Assembly: GCA_947454235.1 (NCBI GenBank)
Contig: CANGIY010000007.1
Span: 62,001-126,000, forward strand
Direction of reading: 5' to 3'
Source: Chitinophagaceae bacterium
GTDB lineage: Bacteria; Bacteroidota; Bacteroidia; Chitinophagales; Chitinophagaceae
DNA: 64,000 bases
The notes under the pieces were generated by a model that made no database searches, was not told where the DNA came from, and saw nothing but the letters and a program-made list of their open reading frames with translations. The translations under genes and the position numbers were made by a program. Positions 60,537 to 64,000 of the stretch are shown here, in pieces. Position 1 is the first letter of the stretch, and each line of letters begins with the position of its first letter.

Positions 60537-60764
60537 ATGCGTAAGATTTCAGTCATCAAAGATTTCATTGAGTGCCGCGCTTTTGGCGTTTGTACTGCTA
60601 TGGGTGAGCGGATGGGTGTTGCCACTTCGCGCATTCGTTTGTGGTTCATCTATATTTCGTTCCTCACCATGGGTTCGCCAATTATCGTTTATATGGTGTT
60701 GGCTTTTTGGATGAACATGAAGAACTACATTTATCTAAGACGCCGCAATCCGCTTCGCTGGTAA
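60537..60764 (+). CDS. PspC-domain protein
   Basis: A 75-residue protein from the ATG at 60537 (MRKISVIKDFIECRAFGVCTAMGERMG). The PspC pattern is clear: GVCTAMGERMGVATSRIRLWFIYISFL then MGSPIIVYMVLAFWM, a DNA/protein-contact loop followed by a transmembrane helix. PspC-like proteins take part in the phage-shock or envelope-stress response and are often stand-alone in Bacteroidota. The DUF4184 gene starts 20 bases downstream. PspA is not in the window. Confidence 0.85.
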   Translation: MRKISVIKDFIECRAFGVCTAMGERMGVATSRIRLWFIYISFLTMGSPIIVYMVLAFWMNMKNYIYLRRRNPLRW

Positions 60765-60784
60765 TTCCTCTGTTTTAATTTCTA

Positions 60785-61531
60785 ATGCCCTTTACTCTTG
60801 CGCACCCCGCCATCGTTGTTCCCATCGGGAAAAGATGGGGTAAGTATATTTCATTATCAGGCTTAATTGTTGGCAGCATGGCTCCCGATTTCGAGTCTTT
60901 CGTGGCTTTCGCGCACCCTAAAGTGTTTGGACACATGTGGAAGGGCGTTGTTTGGTTTGATTTCCCGCTGGCTATTGCATTGACCTTTTTGTTTCATTTA
61001 GTGGTGAAAAATGCCTTTGTGGCTCATTTGCCAGGTTTCCTGAAAAAACGAATTCCGCCAACTGCTTTATCCAGTACCTATTTATATAGCACCGAGGGTA
61101 TAAAGAAAGTGCTGATTGGGTGTTTTATTGGTGCATTTTCTCACTTGTTATGGGATGGCTTTACCCACCTAAATCTCCGTTACCCCGATGCCACCTGGTC
61201 TTCGGTATTGTTCCTACACCACCGGTTGTATATCGAGTTGCAATACGTAAGTTCTATAATAGGCATGGCTTACCTCGGTTATGAAATTTGGCGCCTTCCG
61301 GTTGTTGATGCTACCTCGGGGAACAAGTGGTACCCGTTCTTTTTGTTTTTCGTGATGTTTAGTTTGCTTGCTGCAACCATAGCTTACACAACTTACGATG
61401 AAGATGTTTATACCTACCAAACAGCCTACATGTATGTAAATGTGTTTCTTTCGGCAGTGTTTTATGGTATTGTAGGAGCCTCGGCGATGTATGTCGTTGC
61501 GAAGGGGAGGGGAGTTTCAAAAGAATATTAG
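60785..61531 (+). CDS. DUF4184 membrane protein
   Basis: A 248-residue protein with about six helices. The opening MPFTLAHPAIVVPI ... GLIVGSMAPDFESF and IGAFSHLLWDGFTH are the DUF4184 hallmarks: conserved His, Asp and HLxWD residues that look like a metal-binding site similar to the YdjM/PhoLip-type membrane hydrolases. Function is unknown. It follows the PspC-like gene by 20 bases, so the pair is likely co-transcribed. Confidence 0.88.
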   Translation: MPFTLAHPAIVVPIGKRWGKYISLSGLIVGSMAPDFESFVAFAHPKVFGHMWKGVVWFDFPLAIALTFLFHLVVKNAFVAHLPGFLKKRIPPTALSSTYLYSTEGIKKVLIGCFIGAFSHLLWDGFTHLNLRYPDATWSSVLFLHHRLYIELQYVSSIIGMAYLGYEIWRLPVVDATSGNKWYPFFLFFVMFSLLAATIAYTTYDEDVYTYQTAYMYVNVFLSAVFYGIVGASAMYVVAKGRGVSKEY

Positions 61532-61556
61532 TGGGTAACGATACACCATCACCCAT

Positions 61557-61577
61557 AGGGCGAAAGGCTTTCGCCCT
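61557..61577. terminator. Intrinsic terminator
   Basis: AGGGCGAAA (61557-61565) and TTTCGCCCT (61569-61577), a 9-bp stem with a 3-base loop between convergent genes. Confidence 0.65.
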
Positions 61578-61583
61578 GCATCT

Positions 61584-61820
61584 TTACCATATTATATATA
61601 CTAGACTGTCAGCGTCTTTAGCCGAATCCAATCCGGGATCGAGTAAAGCGAACATGCTATCGCAATACCGTACCACTGAATCAAAAGTCAGGGAAGTATC
61701 CGCCGAAATCTGGGTCCAACTAAATGCTGGAATCTGGGTTGAATCTTGTTGCGCCAGCAGTTGAGTGGGCAACATTAGGGCAATACACGCCCCTGCAATT
61801 AAATGCATTAACTTTTTCAT
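61584..61820 (-). CDS. Small exported hypothetical protein
   Basis: A 78-residue protein with a signal peptide (MKKLMHLIAGACIALMLPTQLLAQ) and a short acidic mature part (QDSTQIPAFSWTQISADTSLTF ... DPGLDSAKDADSLVYIIW). No family is recognised. It starts 23 bases after the NHL-repeat gene on the same strand, so the two are probably co-transcribed and both exported. Confidence 0.65.
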   Translation of the reverse strand: MKKLMHLIAGACIALMLPTQLLAQQDSTQIPAFSWTQISADTSLTFDSVVRYCDSMFALLDPGLDSAKDADSLVYIIW

Positions 61821-61843
61821 AGAAATAAATTTTAAAACTTGTA

Positions 61844-63169
61844 CTAATTAATAATTAACCGTGTTCGAAGGGTGCCTTCTTTTAAGAGTGCTTCTAGCAT
61901 ATAAATTCCATCATGCAAGGGAGGGGGTATGCACAATGTTTTATTAGATATGCTTAACCAGTCACCAACACACCTAAGCTGCGCATCGTATAATTTATAT
62001 TGCACATTTTCATCTACTACACCCCGAATAGAAATATTTATCTGACCACCATAGCTAGGATTGGGGGATACTGAAATACTTGATGAATCAAATTTTCCTT
62101 GCTTTTCTATTTTAAGCTGGTTTGAACAACCAATACACCTTAATCTGTAATTGTTTCTTTCAGCGATCAAAATGTACCCTTTTTTATTAATAGTAACACC
62201 GCATGGATCATACAACAATGCAGATGATGCAAGGATATGGTCGCCATTGTACCCTGCGGAACAAATTCCCGCAAGTACATGAACGTCACCATCACTTTTG
62301 AGTTCACAGACTTTGTGGTTAGAGCCAAAATAGACTTGCCCCGTATCGTCAATTGTAAAATATCTAACTTGGTATAATTTCGCATCCAAAGCATGCATAT
62401 TGTTTTCATTACACCCTACAATTGTGTCTCCTACTAAAGTTTGTAAAACACCTAAAGAAGTTATCTTACGGATGCGTGAATCTTCTGAAAAATAAACCTC
62501 ATTAGTTAATCGGTTTACATACAATGTGCTTTGAACGACTTTGGAATCAGTAGCCATTTGACCCTCAAGTCCGTATCCTAGAATACCATTACCTGCAACG
62601 GTGTGCACAATCCCTAAGGTATCAATTAACCTGATTCTACCAAAATCACTAATGTATAATTGTCCAAGGGTATCAAAACATAACGATGTGATCCTTCTAA
62701 CTTTGGTTAAACTGGCAGCTAAGCCATCTCCGTTAAAACCTGTATCTGCTTGCCCTATTATTGTTTGTAGCAAACCGCTATCATCAATAAACCTGATACT
62801 ATATGAACCGTATTCACAGAAAAAAACTCGACCTTGTTTATCAAACGCTACTTGCAATGGCGATTCAACACTACAATCTGTTGCTGGGGTTCCGTCAGCA
62901 CTATACCCAAAAACACCTGTACCAGTAACAGTGGTCATGATACCATTGGTATCTATTTTGTGTATTAAATTTGCTTCAAACTCCACAACATAGATGTTGG
63001 AGTTGTTATCAACTGTTACAGAAAATGGGTCGTACAGCATAGCGGCCGTGGCTGGGGTACCCGAGGCACTTTCCCCTCGTACACCGGTACCAGCTATGGT
63101 GGTAATCACCTGACTATGCGCAGCCAGCGCACTCAACAAAAAAAGGAAGGAAAATAGAAAAGAACGCAT
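61844..63169 (-). CDS. NHL-repeat T9SS cargo protein
   Basis: A 441-residue exported protein with signal peptide (FLFLLSALAAHSQ). About six NHL-type beta-propeller repeats follow, each with an ITTIAGTGVRG ... L-x-x-P-x-x-V-x-x-D-x-x-G-x-x-Y-x-x-E pattern (for example DPFSVTVDNNSNIYVVEF and SPLQVAFDKQGRVFFCEY). The end is a type A T9SS sorting region (SISVSPNPSYGGQINISI ... TRLIIN). It is likely a six-bladed propeller on the cell surface or secreted. The ligand is unknown. Confidence 0.85.
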   Translation of the reverse strand: MRSFLFSFLFLLSALAAHSQVITTIAGTGVRGESASGTPATAAMLYDPFSVTVDNNSNIYVVEFEANLIHKIDTNGIMTTVTGTGVFGYSADGTPATDCSVESPLQVAFDKQGRVFFCEYGSYSIRFIDDSGLLQTIIGQADTGFNGDGLAASLTKVRRITSLCFDTLGQLYISDFGRIRLIDTLGIVHTVAGNGILGYGLEGQMATDSKVVQSTLYVNRLTNEVYFSEDSRIRKITSLGVLQTLVGDTIVGCNENNMHALDAKLYQVRYFTIDDTGQVYFGSNHKVCELKSDGDVHVLAGICSAGYNGDHILASSALLYDPCGVTINKKGYILIAERNNYRLRCIGCSNQLKIEKQGKFDSSSISVSPNPSYGGQINISIRGVVDENVQYKLYDAQLRCVGDWLSISNKTLCIPPPLHDGIYMLEALLKEGTLRTRLIIN

Positions 63170-63370
63170 GGGGCAATATTTAGGATATAGAACAAAGTTA
63201 ATGTTTTATTCGACTGGGTCCACCTCCTAAGCCAGTTAAAAAGCTGCCTGTTTGTCTTGAACTCCCGACCTGCGGTTGGGGTAAGTTTGATTCTCACAAC
63301 CCCCTATCCTGTAAATCTTGATTCAGACAAAAAGCACCAAAAAATCATAGATGCCGAAGGTATCTATGCT

Positions 63371-63394
63371 CCCATCTCCGCCGGCGGAGATGGG
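63371..63394. repeat. Perfect 24-bp palindrome
   Basis: Two 12-base arms, CCCATCTCCGCC and its reverse complement, with no spacer. It is much more GC-rich than its surroundings. Without a loop and T-tract it is not a typical terminator. Confidence 0.8.
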
Positions 63395-63477
63395 TTGGGG
63401 AAGTGGTGGTTATTCACATTACAAAAACTTCGAAAAAAATAATTTATAATCCGAGTTCGATGTAACGTTGAAATCTT

Positions 63478-63485
63478 TATCTTTG
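63478..63485 (+). promoter_or_regulatory. -7 promoter element of rpsA
   Basis: TATCTTTG, full TAnnTTTG match, 36 bases before the TTG start. No clear -33 element. Confidence 0.45.
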
Positions 63486-63504
63486 CACTCCCAAAAATCT
63501 AACA

Positions 63505-63512
63505 TAAAAGGA
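63505..63512 (+). promoter_or_regulatory. Strong Shine-Dalgarno of rpsA, with TTG start
   Basis: AAAGGAGG, nearly full anti-SD complement, 9 bases before the TTG at 63522. It decides the start, since no ATG is available before the S1 domain region begins, and it is unlike most genes of this window. Confidence 0.7.
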
Positions 63513-63521
63513 GGACCAAAC

Positions 63522-64000
63522 AATTGGAACAAGAACAAAACAATTTAGAAACAGCCGGAACACCAGCGAGTGAGTCCGTACAAACAACTGCAGCTGCAGA
63601 AGTGACTGCAACTGTTGCTGAAGCACCAGCTTCAAAATCAAGCTCAGAAACTGAGCAACATTTCAAAAAACATTACTATCAGGAAGTTCCTGCCACTGCG
63701 CATGACGACTTCGATTGGAGTGTTGACAAAAGAAACGTAGCGACTTACTCTGCTGACGATCGTACTAAGTACAGTCAGGTGTATGACAATACTTTCAGGG
63801 CTATCAGTGAAAATGAATTGATGAGCGGTAACATCGTTGGTATTACAAAAACTGACGTTATTATCAACATCGGTTTCAAATCAGATGGTCTTATTTCACT
63901 GAACGAATTCCGTGATAACCCAGGCATCCGCATTGGTGACATGGTTGAAGTTATGGTGGTTGAGAAAGAAGACAAAGGTGGTCATTTGCACCTCAGCCGT
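63522..64000 (+). CDS. rpsA: 30S ribosomal protein S1 (partial, N-terminal part)
   Basis: The frame from TTG 63522 stays open to the window edge (159 codons). An N-terminal acidic, Ala/Thr/Glu-rich extension of about 60 residues is followed by HYYQEVPATAHDDFDWS, typical of Bacteroidota S1, and the first S1 domain (NELMSGNIVGITKTDVIINIGFKSDG, then NEFRDNPGIRIGDMVEVMVV). S1 helps load mRNA on the 30S subunit. Initiation from TTG behind a strong Shine-Dalgarno is notable here. Confidence 0.93.

Larger units (their letters stand above)
63170..63521. other. Intergenic region, 352 bases, with a perfect GC-rich palindrome
   Basis: No gene is supported. The centre holds CCCATCTCCGCC (63371-63382) directly followed by its reverse complement GGCGGAGATGGG (63383-63394), a 24-bp palindrome without a loop. 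A -7 box TATCTTTG (63478-63485) and the rpsA ribosome-binding site lie at the right end. The left 180 bases have no clear structure. Confidence 0.6.

Noticed and set aside
63240-63310. tRNA-like stretch (GAACTCCCGACCTGCGGTT ... GTTTGATTCTCAC)
   Set aside because: Reads like scrambled T-arm/anticodon pieces, but no cloverleaf with an acceptor stem could be folded on either strand.

Overview
The window reads as a chromosomal segment of a Bacteroidota bacterium, most likely from the Chitinophagales/Sphingobacteriales side. Indicators seen directly: three proteins with type IX secretion (T9SS) C-terminal sorting tails, a recurring TAnnTTTG -7 promoter element, few Shine-Dalgarno sequences, a short HPF next to xerC and rpsU, an SDR-type threonine dehydrogenase, and WG-repeat and DinB-type proteins. 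No rRNA, tRNA, CRISPR array, prophage or complete insertion sequence was recognised.

Layout. 1-2.0 kb is an accessory patch: the end of an unknown gene, small orphan proteins, and copies of a 59-bp two-hairpin REP-like repeat flanking a lysine-rich protein/membrane protein pair. 2.0-8.1 kb (minus strand) is a tight six-gene operon: a SpeD-type pyruvoyl decarboxylase, a DUF4178 protein, a small membrane peptide, a membrane-bound spermidine-synthase homologue, a Tat-exported flavin amine oxidase and a polytopic membrane protein. 8.3-10.9 kb holds housekeeping genes (hpf, xerC, rpsU, mdh). 11.1-14.1 kb is a three-gene run of a dienelactone-hydrolase-like protein, a divergent Lgt-like membrane protein and a COG1964/Tes-like radical SAM enzyme. 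14.1-24.8 kb holds small membrane proteins, a YceI protein, a methyltransferase, a WG-repeat lipoprotein, carA, threonine dehydrogenase, bioD-bioA, tatA and an MltD-like transglycosylase. 24.9-35.2 kb (mostly minus) holds tmk, an ABC exporter, an SdpA/SdpB-like pair, an EEP-family lipoprotein, a DinB protein, a cytochrome c/copper-monooxygenase-like lipoprotein, a YihY/BrkB protein and a 3-hydroxyacyl-CoA dehydrogenase.

35.4-56.1 kb contains two giant T9SS-exported Ig-repeat proteins (1935 and 1713 aa). Between them lie a HAD phosphatase, a sigma-54 activator, an isolated nuoN with a proline-rich follower, mtaB, and a hybrid histidine kinase followed by a receiver-adenylate cyclase. 56.2-64 kb holds a thioesterase, small unknowns, an aldehyde dehydrogenase, a GDSL hydrolase, PspC-like and DUF4184 proteins, an NHL-repeat T9SS cargo, and the start of rpsA.

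Functional themes: envelope and surface biology (T9SS adhesin-like cargo, lipoproteins, Tat, transglycosylase), a polyamine-like module of membrane proteins whose decarboxylase lacks the usual catalytic cysteine, and a possible lipid-modifying Lgt-like/Tes-like pair. Those two modules and the SdpA/SdpB-like pair are the most likely places for undescribed biochemistry.
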